DNA of 64,000 nucleotides from Proteiniphilum saccharofermentans (GCF_900095135.1 NZ_LT605205.1:248001-312000), one strand, 5' to 3'; counted from the stretch's first letter, positions 53,723 to 61,905 are shown. Translations and numbers: made by a program. Notes: generated by a model from the letters alone, not told the origin.

Positions 53723-54799
53723 ATGCGTAGAAAATCATTGTTACTCCTTTTAGTCGCCTCCGTATTATGTTATACACTTCCGGCTCAGCAAGACGATTAT
53801 GTAAAACCGTCGCTGAGCGATGAAGATTCATGGAGCCTTGTCCTTCTTCCCGATGTGCAGACCTATATGAAATTCGATTACAATCAGCCTATTTTAGATC
53901 TGATGCTGGCTTGGGTGACGAATAATATAGAGCCATTGAACATAGAAATGGTATTGTGTACCGGAGATCTGGTTGAACAGAACGATCTGTTCAACCCCGA
54001 CGGGAAAAAAGCCAACCAAGCCAGTGTATCCCAATGGGGAGCCGTATCTTCGGCTTTCGGTCGTTTGGACGGACAACTGCCTTATATCCTGACTATCGGG
54101 AATCATGATTACGGAATAGTAAATGCGGAAAATCGTTTTACTCATTTCGACGAGTATTTCCCGCCGAACAAGAACCGATTGAACCAGAAGATGCTCCGGG
54201 AGGTAGGTCTGAATGTAGAAGGAAGACCTACGCTGGCCAACGCAACTTATGAGTTTGCCGGTCCGCACGGAAGAAAATTTCTGGTACTCGTGCTGGAGTT
54301 TGCACCGCGTGATGAGGCATTGGAGTGGGCGAAGGGCGTGATTGAAAAGGAGCAATATGAAGATTATACCGTAATCCTCCTTACGCATTCCTATTTGGAT
54401 AGCAACAATAAGCATATTGTGCATGAGAATTATAAAATCCCGGACCCGAATTACGGGGAGGCAATCTGGCAGAAACTGGTACAGCCTTCAAAAAATATTC
54501 AGATGGTACTTGCCGGCCATATTGGAAAGCCTAACGATCCGGAAGGGCATATTGCTTTCAGGGTAGATGAAAATGCCGCGGGAAAGAAAGTCAGCCAGAT
54601 GGTATTTAATGCCCAGGCCCTTGGTGGAGGTTGGCATGGCAATGGTGGCGACGGATGGCTGCGTATCTTCGAATTTCTGCCGGATGGAAAAACCGTGAAG
54701 GTAAAAACATTCTCACCTTTGTTCGCGATCTCTCCTACTACCCAGAAATATGCGTGGAGAACCGAACCTCATGACGAATTCACTTTCGAACTGGATTAA
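53723..54799 (+). CDS. Exported metallophosphoesterase
   Basis: 358 residues with a signal peptide (about 1-21, CYTLPAQQ). Calcineurin-like motifs: LLPDVQTY (Asp with Gln in place of the usual His, a known variant), CTGDLVEQ, TIGNHDYG, LLTHSYLD and VLAGHIGKPND, which together bind two metal ions. Substrate unknown; related exported proteins hydrolyse phosphodiesters or phosphomonoesters. Monocistronic with its own promoter. Confidence 0.92.
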   Translation: MRRKSLLLLLVASVLCYTLPAQQDDYVKPSLSDEDSWSLVLLPDVQTYMKFDYNQPILDLMLAWVTNNIEPLNIEMVLCTGDLVEQNDLFNPDGKKANQASVSQWGAVSSAFGRLDGQLPYILTIGNHDYGIVNAENRFTHFDEYFPPNKNRLNQKMLREVGLNVEGRPTLANATYEFAGPHGRKFLVLVLEFAPRDEALEWAKGVIEKEQYEDYTVILLTHSYLDSNNKHIVHENYKIPDPNYGEAIWQKLVQPSKNIQMVLAGHIGKPNDPEGHIAFRVDENAAGKKVSQMVFNAQALGGGWHGNGGDGWLRIFEFLPDGKTVKVKTFSPLFAISPTTQKYAWRTEPHDEFTFELD

Positions 54800-54857
54800 A
54801 TTGGTTTTAGCTGAAATGAAATAGTCTTTAGTCCGCTCTCATTCCTCAAGTGGAAAA

Positions 54858-55186
54858 TTACAACATCACTTTTTGTAAGGCTTTTTTTATAAAACTATTC
54901 AGGGTTTCTCCTTTTTTCTTGCTTCAAGGGCAATGTTTTTATGTAATTCTGATCCTATACGGATATTCAGTGTCCCGCTGAACGGTTTCTGCGGTTTCAC
55001 TCTCTCCTGTTCGCAATCGAACAGATAATCATCTATATATTCCTTGAAGTCTTTTTCCAGTTCATCAAAAGTGTTGCCTTCGTAAGTAAACAAGTGAGTT
55101 ATACCCAATACACGTCCGTGAAAACATTTATCCGGTACGCTAAACTCTACCGTACCGGTGTATCCTTTATATTCCAAGTAGATTAT
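54858..55186 (-). pseudogene. Decayed HicB-family antitoxin gene
   Basis: The HicB core is clear (EYKGYTGTVEFSVPDKCFHGRVLG, then FSGTLNIRIGSELH). Two lesions are visible. The position where relatives have the start codon reads ATA (55186-55184), leaving only a TTG at 55177. An A6 run at 54912-54917 is one A short: in the present frame the protein stops at 54899 after EARKKEKP, whereas adding one A restores GETLNSFIKKALQKVML to a stop at 54858, the typical HicB C-terminus. No HicA toxin gene lies next to it. Confidence 0.75.
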
Positions 55187-55367
55187 ATGGTAAAATCATC
55201 ATAAAAAATAGTAACAATATTCCCGATTTTATTCCATATCTCTTTATTGGAATGATGTTATGTTTACACCATAGACTGCCGAGTCTAACAAAATGTAATT
55301 TGAGTTCATATAATGAAGAGGAGGGATACGTTTGAAAATATGAATTATGTTAAAAACAAAAAAAGAA
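55178..55367. other. Non-coding stretch before the trp promoter
   Basis: A/T-rich; no gene seen and no trace of hicA. Contains one compact inverted repeat TAGACT-GCCG-AGTCTA at about 55272-55287. Confidence 0.5.
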
Positions 55368-55398
55368 TTGCATTATAATCATAAAACACTTTTCTTTG
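55368..55398 (+). promoter_or_regulatory. trpL: Probable promoter of the trp operon
   Basis: TTG (55368-55370), 20-nt spacer, TTTCTTTG (55391-55398), one mismatch to TAnnTTTG. The transcript would start near 55405, leaving only about 14 nt before the leader peptide start. Confidence 0.6.
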
Positions 55399-55418
55399 CA
55401 AACAAAATTCATAGGAAA

Positions 55419-55478
55419 ATGAACAATTCATTACTAAACGGATATTGGTGGCGCTACTTACAACTCTCAAAGTCGTAA
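55419..55478 (+). CDS. trpL: trp operon leader peptide with tandem Trp codons
   Basis: A 19-codon frame, MNNSLLNGYWWRYLQLSKS, with two adjacent Trp codons (TGG at 55446-55451) and two Tyr codons, starting at ATG 55419 after AGGAAA and ending at TAA 55476-55478. It lies between the promoter and a strong terminator, 173 nt before trpB. In the attenuation model, low charged tRNA-Trp stalls the ribosome at the tandem codons and favours an alternative RNA fold. Too short to be called by ordinary gene finders. Confidence 0.85.
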   Translation: MNNSLLNGYWWRYLQLSKS

Positions 55479-55540
55479 GGAAGAGCATCATGCGTTTATA
55501 GTGAATCAGAAATATAAAAAGCCTGTCGCAATCCTGCGAC
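55472..55540 (+). promoter_or_regulatory. Possible antiterminator helix of the trp leader
   Basis: GTCGTAAGG (55472-55480, overlapping the leader stop codon) can pair with CCTGCGAC (55533-55540), the 3' side of the terminator, with one bulge and one G-U pair. A ribosome stalled on the Trp codons leaves this segment free; one that reaches the stop codon covers it. This is inference from base pairing. Confidence 0.5.
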
Positions 55541-55550
55541 AGGCTTTTTT
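55516..55550 (+). terminator. trp attenuator terminator
   Basis: GCCTGTCGCA (55521-55530), loop ATCC, TGCGACAGGC (55535-55544), extended by A5/T5 and followed by T6. A perfect 10-bp G/C-rich stem located 38 nt after the leader peptide stop and before trpB. Confidence 0.93.
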
Positions 55551-55560
55551 CATAATAGAG

Positions 55561-55616
55561 CCGGTTTTCATAGTGAAGCGAATGGAGTTAGGTGCTTCCA
55601 TTCTGAGAGCAACCGG
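55561..55616 (+). promoter_or_regulatory. Nested hairpin between attenuator and trpB
   Basis: Outer arms CCGGTT/AACCGG (55561-55566, 55611-55616) enclose GAATGGA/TCCATTC (55580-55586, 55597-55603); an alternative GAAGC/GCTTC (55575-55579, 55594-55598) competes with the inner stem. Function unknown; it would protect or modulate the trpB leader after read-through. Confidence 0.45.
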
Positions 55617-55651
55617 ACGGGTAACTTGAAAATTATTAAACAGTTTGATAT

Positions 55652-56827
55652 ATGCAAAATTATGCAATAGACGAAAAGGGGTATTACGGTGAGTTCGGTG
55701 GAGCGTATATCCCCGAGATCCTGCACAAATGTGTGACCGATTTGAAAGAGTCGTACCTCCGCATTATGGAAAGCGAACACTTCCGGCAGGATTATGCACA
55801 GTTGCTCCGCGATTATGTGGGACGTCCCTCTCCGCTATACCATTCGAAACAACTTTCCGGGCGGTATGGCTGCAAAATATATCTGAAGCGGGAAGATCTC
55901 AACCATACAGGAGCGCACAAGATCAACAATACCATAGGGCAGATACTGATTGCCCGTGAGATGGGCAAAACACGTATTATCGCCGAGACCGGCGCCGGAC
56001 AACATGGAGTGGCTACCGCCACTGTCTGCGCACTAATGCAGATGCCCTGCACTGTTTACATGGGAAAGACCGATGTAGGACGTCAACAAGTAAATGTAAA
56101 GAAGATGGAGATGCTGGGGGCGACAGTCGTACCGGTAACTTCGGGCAATATGACGCTTAAAGATGCGACCAATGAGGCGATACGCGACTGGTGTACCCAT
56201 CCGGGTGATACACATTACATCATCGGTTCTACCATAGGTCCGCATCCCTATCCCGATATGGTAGCCCGGTTACAGTCAGTCATCAGTCGCGAAATAAAAG
56301 AACAACTTGCCCGGGAAGAGGGGCGCGATTATCCCGATTATCTCTTTGCCTGTGTAGGAGGAGGAAGCAACGCGGCAGGGACTATCTATCATTATCTCAA
56401 TGATGAGAGGGTACGTATTGTGCTGACGGAAGCAGGGGGAAGGGGAGTTAACAGCGGCGAATCGGCAGCGACCATTCATCTGGGAAGTACCGGTATACTT
56501 CATGGTTGCAGGACACTACTGATGCAGACCGAAGACGGACAGATTACTGAACCTTATTCAATCTCTGCCGGACTGGATTATCCCGGTGTCGGGCCTATAC
56601 ATGCCCATCTTGCATCGACAGGGCGTGCACAGGTGTTGGCCATCAACGACGATGAAGCACTCCAGGCTGCTTTTGATCTTACCCGCAACGAAGGGATCAT
56701 CCCTGCGTTGGAATCAGCCCATGCCCTGGCGGCACTTGAAAAGGTTACATTCTCTTCCGGCGATATTGTGGTGTTGACACTTTCGGGAAGGGGAGAAAAG
56801 GATCTGGAGACTTATTTTAAGTACTGA
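55652..56827 (+). CDS. trpB: Tryptophan synthase beta chain
   Basis: 391 residues. GYYGEFGGAYIPEIL at the N-terminus, the PLP lysine Lys90 in HTGAHKINN, AETGAGQHGVATATV, and CVGGGSNAAG (phosphate-binding) are diagnostic of TrpB1. Joins indole and serine to tryptophan; works with TrpA, encoded at the other end of the operon. As first gene it directly follows the leader/attenuator. Order trpB-E-G-D-C-F-A is the usual one in Bacteroidales. Confidence 0.98.
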   Translation: MQNYAIDEKGYYGEFGGAYIPEILHKCVTDLKESYLRIMESEHFRQDYAQLLRDYVGRPSPLYHSKQLSGRYGCKIYLKREDLNHTGAHKINNTIGQILIAREMGKTRIIAETGAGQHGVATATVCALMQMPCTVYMGKTDVGRQQVNVKKMEMLGATVVPVTSGNMTLKDATNEAIRDWCTHPGDTHYIIGSTIGPHPYPDMVARLQSVISREIKEQLAREEGRDYPDYLFACVGGGSNAAGTIYHYLNDERVRIVLTEAGGRGVNSGESAATIHLGSTGILHGCRTLLMQTEDGQITEPYSISAGLDYPGVGPIHAHLASTGRAQVLAINDDEALQAAFDLTRNEGIIPALESAHALAALEKVTFSSGDIVVLTLSGRGEKDLETYFKY

Positions 56828-56953
56828 AGTTGGAAGTTAGAAGTGTTTTTAATTACCAATTACTAATTATTAATTACCAATGGATCGGTATGAGGCATAT
56901 CCTAAATCAAAAGTCTTGTGTCTTGATTCTTGGCTCTTATGTCTAAAAAATTT
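56826..56953. repeat. Three kinds of word repeat between trpB and trpE
   Basis: GAAGTTGGAAGTTAGAAG words (56826-56844), AATTACC/AATTACT words (56852-56880) and a partial TCTTG element (56903-56953, containing TCTTGTGTCTTGATTCTTGG) stand in a row. The last ends at the trpE start codon. Confidence 0.85.
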
Positions 56954-58360
56954 ATGAAATTAAAATTCAAAACTAATAGTAAGAAGATAATGGGTGACCT
57001 GCATACGCCGGTCAGTATTTACCTCAAAGTAAGAGATGCTTATCCCCAGTCGGCGCTTCTGGAGAGTTCCGATTTTCACGCCAATGAGAACAGCGTATCC
57101 TATATCGCATTGAAGCCAATCGCACGGGTAGAGGTGAACAGAGGGATATGCACATTCCTGTCTCCAGACGATAAAGAGGAGCAAAAGCCGCTGTCAGACG
57201 ATTTTACCATCTCTGATGCGCTAAGCAATTTTATTGATCGCTTTGAGGTGGCGGGCGACAACAAGGAGCAGTGCGGACTGTTCGGTTATACTACATTCAA
57301 TTGCGTGAAATATACCGAGAATATCCCTGTCCGTGAAAGTAAAGAGGCTAGGAATGATGCCCCTGATATGCTTTATATCCTCTATAAGTACCTGTTGGTA
57401 TTCAACCATTTTACCGATGAAATTACCCTGATAGAATTATTGGAAGAGGGGGAAATAAGCAACCTCTTCAAGGTGGAGTCGCTGATCAATCAGCGCAATT
57501 TTGCTACCTACAACTTCTTTACAGAAGGAGCGGAGCGGAGTACTATTACCGACGAGGAATACAAGCAGTATGTACGCAGCGGAGTAGAGCATTGCCTTCG
57601 CGGTGATATTTTCCAGATAGTACTTTCAAGGAGATTCATACAACCTTTTTCGGGTGACGACTTCAAGGTATACCGGGCATTGCGTTCCATCAATCCTTCG
57701 CCCTATCTTTTCTATTTTGATTTCGGCGGATTCCGTATCTTCGGATCATCGCCCGAGACACATTGCAAGATACACGGATCACGTATCAGTATCGATCCGA
57801 TTGCGGGAACTACAAAGCGGACCGGCAATTATCAGGAAGATATGAAATCGGTGGATTTTCTGTTGAATGACCCGAAAGAAAATGCCGAACATGTGATGCT
57901 CGTCGATCTGGCGCGTAACGATCTGAGTAGGAATGCCTACGATGTGCAGGTCGATTTTTTCAAGGAACCACAATTCTATTCGCATGTAATACACTTAGTA
58001 TCACGCGTGAGTGGTCAGCTTAACGAGGATGCTGATCCTATCAAAGCCTTTTTTGATACTTTTCCGGCCGGAACACTCTCGGGAGCGCCCAAGATACGTG
58101 CCATGCAGCTTATCTCCGAAATTGAATCACACAACCGTGGCGCTTATGGTGGATGTATCGGTTTCGTCGGACTGAATGGTGATCTGAACCAGGCTATCAC
58201 TATCCGTACTTTTGTAAGCAGAAACAACGAGTTATGGTATCAGGCCGGTGCGGGTATTGTTTCACAAAGTAGTGATGAATATGAGTTACGCGAAGTGAAT
58301 AGTAAGCTGGGAGCACTGAAAAAAGCCATCGATATGGCAGTCACATTATATAATGCCTAA
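56954..58360 (+). CDS. trpE: Anthranilate synthase component I
   Basis: 468 residues from the ATG at 56954 (MKLKFKTNSKKIMGDLHTP), chosen because earlier starts lie in the repeat and relatives begin the same way. The LLESS motif (35-39) of the tryptophan feedback site is intact. The chorismate-binding core shows FQIVLSRRF, LYFDFGGFRIFGSSPE-like sequence, PIAGTTKRTG, LVDLARNDLSRN, FPAGTLSGAPK and GAYGGCIGF. Makes anthranilate from chorismate with ammonia supplied by TrpG, encoded 11 nt downstream. Confidence 0.97.
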   Translation: MKLKFKTNSKKIMGDLHTPVSIYLKVRDAYPQSALLESSDFHANENSVSYIALKPIARVEVNRGICTFLSPDDKEEQKPLSDDFTISDALSNFIDRFEVAGDNKEQCGLFGYTTFNCVKYTENIPVRESKEARNDAPDMLYILYKYLLVFNHFTDEITLIELLEEGEISNLFKVESLINQRNFATYNFFTEGAERSTITDEEYKQYVRSGVEHCLRGDIFQIVLSRRFIQPFSGDDFKVYRALRSINPSPYLFYFDFGGFRIFGSSPETHCKIHGSRISIDPIAGTTKRTGNYQEDMKSVDFLLNDPKENAEHVMLVDLARNDLSRNAYDVQVDFFKEPQFYSHVIHLVSRVSGQLNEDADPIKAFFDTFPAGTLSGAPKIRAMQLISEIESHNRGAYGGCIGFVGLNGDLNQAITIRTFVSRNNELWYQAGAGIVSQSSDEYELREVNSKLGALKKAIDMAVTLYNA

Positions 58361-58371
58361 ACTTTTTTGCA

Positions 58372-58941
58372 ATGAGTAAGATACTTATTATAGATAACTA
58401 CGATTCGTTTACCTACAACCTGCTACATGCAGTAAAGTCGTTAGGATATAACGAGGTGGATGTAGTTCGTAATGACAAGATCGATCTTTCATCGGTAGTG
58501 CAGTATGACAAGATTATCCTTTCCCCCGGCCCAGGTATCCCTGAAGAGGCAGGTTTGTTACTGCCATTGATTGAACAATATGCCGAAACGAAGAGCATAT
58601 TAGGTGTATGTCTTGGCCATCAGGCTATCGGAGTAGTTTTCGGTGCTACATTGGAAAATATTCCATTTGTCTTTCATGGTGTACAGACAAGGGCAAAGAT
58701 CACCGGAAGTGATTATCTCTTTCACGGCTTGCCGGAGGAGATTCTTGTGGGACGCTATCACTCATGGATCGTATCGGGAGAGAATTTTCCTTCAGAATTA
58801 GAGATCACGGCATTGGATGAGGCGGGCAGTATTATGGCGATGAAGCATAAGCAGCTTGATCTGCATGGTGTGCAGTTCCATCCCGAATCGATACTCACCC
58901 CGGAAGGGATCCATATTATCAGGAATTTTATTGGAAGCTGA
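58372..58941 (+). CDS. trpG: Anthranilate synthase component II (glutamine amidotransferase)
   Basis: 189 residues. Class I amidotransferase triad: nucleophile Cys80 in GVCLGHQAIG, and His/Glu in VQFHPESILTP near the C-terminus; ILSPGPGIPEEAG is the oxyanion region. Starts 11 nt after trpE. May also serve PabA function, as in other bacteria with a single such gene (not testable here). Confidence 0.97.
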   Translation: MSKILIIDNYDSFTYNLLHAVKSLGYNEVDVVRNDKIDLSSVVQYDKIILSPGPGIPEEAGLLLPLIEQYAETKSILGVCLGHQAIGVVFGATLENIPFVFHGVQTRAKITGSDYLFHGLPEEILVGRYHSWIVSGENFPSELEITALDEAGSIMAMKHKQLDLHGVQFHPESILTPEGIHIIRNFIGS

Positions 58942-58952
58942 GATGTTTTTTT

Positions 58953-59043
58953 AAATTACAAATTACAAATTACAAATTACAAATTACAAATTACAAATTA
59001 CAAATTACAAATTACAAATTACAAATTACAAATTACAAATTAC
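58953..59043. repeat. Perfect tandem heptamer (AAATTAC)13
   Basis: Thirteen uninterrupted copies of AAATTAC, 91 bp, inside the trp operon between trpG and trpD. As 7 is not a multiple of 3, every forward frame reads the same heptapeptide KLQITNY without a stop. Confidence 0.97.
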
Positions 59044-59065
59044 AAATAAATCGATATTAGACCGT

Positions 59066-59117
59066 TGAATTGTTGAATTCTCAAATCCCAAATCCGATAT
59101 CCCAAATCTCAAACAGT
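59066..59117. repeat. TTGAATTG and CAAATCCC word repeat before trpD
   Basis: Words such as CAAATCCCAAATC and CCCAAATCTCAAAC end 15 nt before the trpD ATG. An in-frame TTG at 59070 would translate them, but that region is repeat and not part of TrpD. Confidence 0.75.
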
Positions 59118-59132
59118 CTTTATTCTAAAGAA

Positions 59133-60128
59133 ATGAAAGAAATATTATATAAACTATTCGATTACCACTACCTCTCGCGCGAAGAGGCCAAAGAGGTGTT
59201 GTTCTCAATTGTAAAAGGTGATGTACCCGACACGCAGATCGCTTCGCTTATCACCTCTTTCCTGATGCGGAATATCTCGGTGGATGAAATACTGGGTTTC
59301 CGTGATGCACTGCTCGATATGCGGGTAGGAGTAGATTTGTCTGATTACGGGGCACTCGACATCGTCGGAACGGGAGGGGATGGGAAGAACACTTTCAATA
59401 TCTCTACAGCCGCCTGTTTTGTGGTTGCCGGTGCAGGGTACAACGTAGTGAAACATGGTAATTACGGTGCGACTTCTATCAGTGGCGCCAGTAATGTGAT
59501 CGAACAACAAGGTGTGAAATTCACTACTGATAGTGAAAAGTTGCGTGAAAGCCTCGATAATTGCCATATAGCTTATCTGCATGCTCCGCTGTTCAGTCCC
59601 GCTCTAAAAGCGGTCGCCCCTGTAAGGAAAAGCCTGGGAGTACGTACCTTCTTCAATGTATTGGGCCCATTGGTAAATCCCGTGCAACCCGAATTCCAGA
59701 TGCTGGGGGTCTATAACCTGGGTATGTCACGGTTATACGGCTATATCTATCAGGAGGAAAAGAAAAAATTCTGTATCGTACATAGTATGGACGGTTATGA
59801 TGAGATATCTCTTACAAGTCAGTTTAAGGTGATTACCAATAAAGGTGAACAACTTTATATTCCCGAGGAACTCGGTTATCGGCGGGTTGCCCAGGAAGAA
59901 TTATATGGTGGTAATACGCTTGAGGAGGCTTCGCAGATATTCCGGAATGTGTTGCATGCCACTGCTACGGATGCACAAATGAATGCGGTGCTGATTAACG
60001 CCGCCTTTGGTATCCAGACAATCGAGCAAGAGAAACCGATTGACGAATGCCTTGGAATCGCCCGGGATTCGTTGTACGGGAAAAAGGCGTTGAAAGCGTT
60101 GGAGAAGTTTATTGAGATCAATGGATGA
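59133..60128 (+). CDS. trpD: Anthranilate phosphoribosyltransferase
   Basis: 331 residues from ATG 59133, the normal family length; the upstream in-frame extension is repeat DNA. Motifs: DIVGTGGDGKNTFNIST (PRPP binding), KHGNYGATSISGASNVIEQQG, LGVRTFFNVLGPLVNP and the VHSMDGYDEISLT segment. Transfers phosphoribose from PRPP to anthranilate. Not fused to trpG, unlike in enterobacteria. Confidence 0.97.
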   Translation: MKEILYKLFDYHYLSREEAKEVLFSIVKGDVPDTQIASLITSFLMRNISVDEILGFRDALLDMRVGVDLSDYGALDIVGTGGDGKNTFNISTAACFVVAGAGYNVVKHGNYGATSISGASNVIEQQGVKFTTDSEKLRESLDNCHIAYLHAPLFSPALKAVAPVRKSLGVRTFFNVLGPLVNPVQPEFQMLGVYNLGMSRLYGYIYQEEKKKFCIVHSMDGYDEISLTSQFKVITNKGEQLYIPEELGYRRVAQEELYGGNTLEEASQIFRNVLHATATDAQMNAVLINAAFGIQTIEQEKPIDECLGIARDSLYGKKALKALEKFIEING

Positions 60129-60180
60129 CCAGGAAGATTGGGAAGCTGGGAGACCGGGGAGATTAGAGAAGGTTAGGATA
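60126..60180. repeat. Purine-rich GGGAAGCTGGGAGA word repeat between trpD and trpC
   Basis: AGATTGGGAAGCTGGGAGAC-type words begin right at the trpD stop codon. They are reverse-complement relatives of the 50466-50545 block. Confidence 0.7.
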
Positions 60181-60224
60181 AAAAAGAGTTGGACATTTTA
60201 ATTGGTACATTGGCATATTAAATT

Positions 60225-61022
60225 ATGAAAGATATATTAAGTGAAATTATTGCTCACAAAAAAGAAGAAGTTGCGGAGCAAAAAGAAAGACTGCCCCTTT
60301 CTGAATTGGAAAAAGAGTTGGCGAGGAGTAGTATCCCATTTTACTCGTTAAAAGCAGCTTTGGAAAATTCAAAGTCAGGGATTATTGCTGAGTTCAAACG
60401 ACGTTCACCAAGTAAAGGATGGCTGTTTCAAACAGCTGATGTGAACGAAGTGGCAAAGGCATATGCATCGGCAGGCGCTTCAGCGCTGTCGGTACTGACG
60501 GATGAGAAATATTTTGGCGGAACAATGGACGACCTGCGACAAGCCACCGGGGGTGTGGAGATACCGGTGATGCGGAAAGAGTTTATTGTGGATGAATACC
60601 AGTTGTTCGAGGCTAAACTTTCCGGAGCGAGTGCAGTACTGCTGATTGCTGCGGCTATTACACGGGAAGAATGTAGACGATTTACGGAACTGGCGAATCA
60701 ACTGCAACTGGAAGTGCTTTTGGAACTGCATGATGAGGGGGAAGTCGACCATATCGGGCCGCTCAACAGACTTGTCGGTATCAACAACCGTAACCTGGGA
60801 AGTTTTGTGACCGATTTGCAGAAGTCGTTCAGGATGGCTGATCTTTTGCCCAGGGAGGCAGTATGGATTTCGGAAAGCGGTATATCGGATACGCGGATTG
60901 TGAGGGAATTACGGGAGACAGGTTATCGGGGATTCCTGATCGGGGAGTATTTTATGAAAAGCGGTAATCCCGGGCAAAGTCTGAAGGAGTTTATCGAACA
61001 AGTTATTCGGCAGGACCAATGA
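60225..61022 (+). CDS. trpC: Indole-3-glycerol phosphate synthase
   Basis: 265 residues, monofunctional (not fused to TrpF). KKEEVAEQKERLPLSELE at the start, catalytic IIAEFKRRSPSKG (Glu/Lys), VLTDEKYFGG, VMRKEFIVDEYQ, LLELHDEGE, GINNRNLGSF and SESGISD are present. Ring-closes CdRP to indole-3-glycerol phosphate. Confidence 0.97.
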   Translation: MKDILSEIIAHKKEEVAEQKERLPLSELEKELARSSIPFYSLKAALENSKSGIIAEFKRRSPSKGWLFQTADVNEVAKAYASAGASALSVLTDEKYFGGTMDDLRQATGGVEIPVMRKEFIVDEYQLFEAKLSGASAVLLIAAAITREECRRFTELANQLQLEVLLELHDEGEVDHIGPLNRLVGINNRNLGSFVTDLQKSFRMADLLPREAVWISESGISDTRIVRELRETGYRGFLIGEYFMKSGNPGQSLKEFIEQVIRQDQ

Positions 61023-61075
61023 GGCGAATATGACAAACAACGTTCAACGGAGTGAAACGTAGTTAAATATGCTAA

Positions 61076-61146
61076 TCCCGATAAATCGGGAAGTAATGAC
61101 TAATGTGATGATTTGGCTAGTTAGTAATTGGTAATTAGTAATTGAA
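61076..61146. repeat. Hairpin and inverted AATTACC-type words before trpF
   Basis: TCCCGA-TAAA-TCGGGA (61076-61091) is followed by GTGATGATTTGGCTAGTTAG and TAATTGGTAATTAGTAATTG words, reverse complements of the words at 50550-50597 and 22366-22396. Confidence 0.7.
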
Positions 61147-61153
61147 TAACAAT

Positions 61154-61765
61154 ATGATAATCAAAGTATGCGGCATGCGAGAGGAAGCGAACGTGCGTGA
61201 GGTGGAACAGTTGGGTGCGGATTGGATGGGATTTATTTTCTATCCGAAATCGCCGCGCTATGTGGGGAAGACGTTGGCCTACCTGCCGGAGAGCGTAAAA
61301 AAGGTCGGTATCTTTGTGAATGAAGATACTGATCGGCTCCTTACGTTGGCTGAAAAAAACAGATTGGATATCCTTCAATTACATGGGGACGAGTCTCCCG
61401 AGCTTTGCAAAGCGCTCCAAGAAAAAGATTTTCTCGTTATCAAGGCATTCGGTATCACCACGGAGAAACCTTTCCCTTCTGAATTGACGGAACGGTATGA
61501 AGACTGTTGTGACTATTTCCTTTTTGATACGCATACGGATCTTTATGGCGGTTCAGGAAGAAAATTTGGATGGGAGATACTTTCGGATTACCAGGGAGGT
61601 ACGCCTTTTCTGTTAAGCGGAGGTATTTCGCCGGAAGATGTGGAGGAAGTAAAACGATTCTCACATCCGAAATGTGTTGGTATTGATCTGAACAGCGGAT
61701 TTGAAACCTCGCCTGCCGTCAAAAATACACAGTTATTACAGAAATTTATAAGTGCATTTCGTTAG
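61154..61765 (+). CDS. trpF: Phosphoribosylanthranilate isomerase
   Basis: 203 residues from ATG 61154, since the protein should begin just before IIKVCGMRE (catalytic Cys in KVCGM). DWMGFIFYPKSPRYV, VGIFVNED, LQLHGDESPE, LLSGGISPEDVEE and GIDLNSGFETSP complete the (beta/alpha)8 barrel, with catalytic Asp in LFDTHT. Isomerises PRA to CdRP. Confidence 0.96.
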   Translation: MIIKVCGMREEANVREVEQLGADWMGFIFYPKSPRYVGKTLAYLPESVKKVGIFVNEDTDRLLTLAEKNRLDILQLHGDESPELCKALQEKDFLVIKAFGITTEKPFPSELTERYEDCCDYFLFDTHTDLYGGSGRKFGWEILSDYQGGTPFLLSGGISPEDVEEVKRFSHPKCVGIDLNSGFETSPAVKNTQLLQKFISAFR

Positions 61766-61905
61766 TTGATAGGATAATAATTCACTGAGTAATAAAGCCG
61801 GAAACATACTTCTTTTAAGTTTGGTGGGCTGTAAAGGGATAAAGCGAAGTCAATGCTTTTTAGGAGTTGCAAAGAAAAAGATAAAATCAAATAGAAAATC
61901 AGATA

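Noticed and set aside
58953-59043. CRISPR-like array from regularly repeated sequence
   Set aside because: The unit is 7 bp with no spacers and no cas genes nearby; it is a microsatellite.
59070-59132. N-terminal extension of TrpD from an upstream TTG
   Set aside because: The extension translates CAAATCCC repeat words; the ATG at 59133 gives the normal family length.
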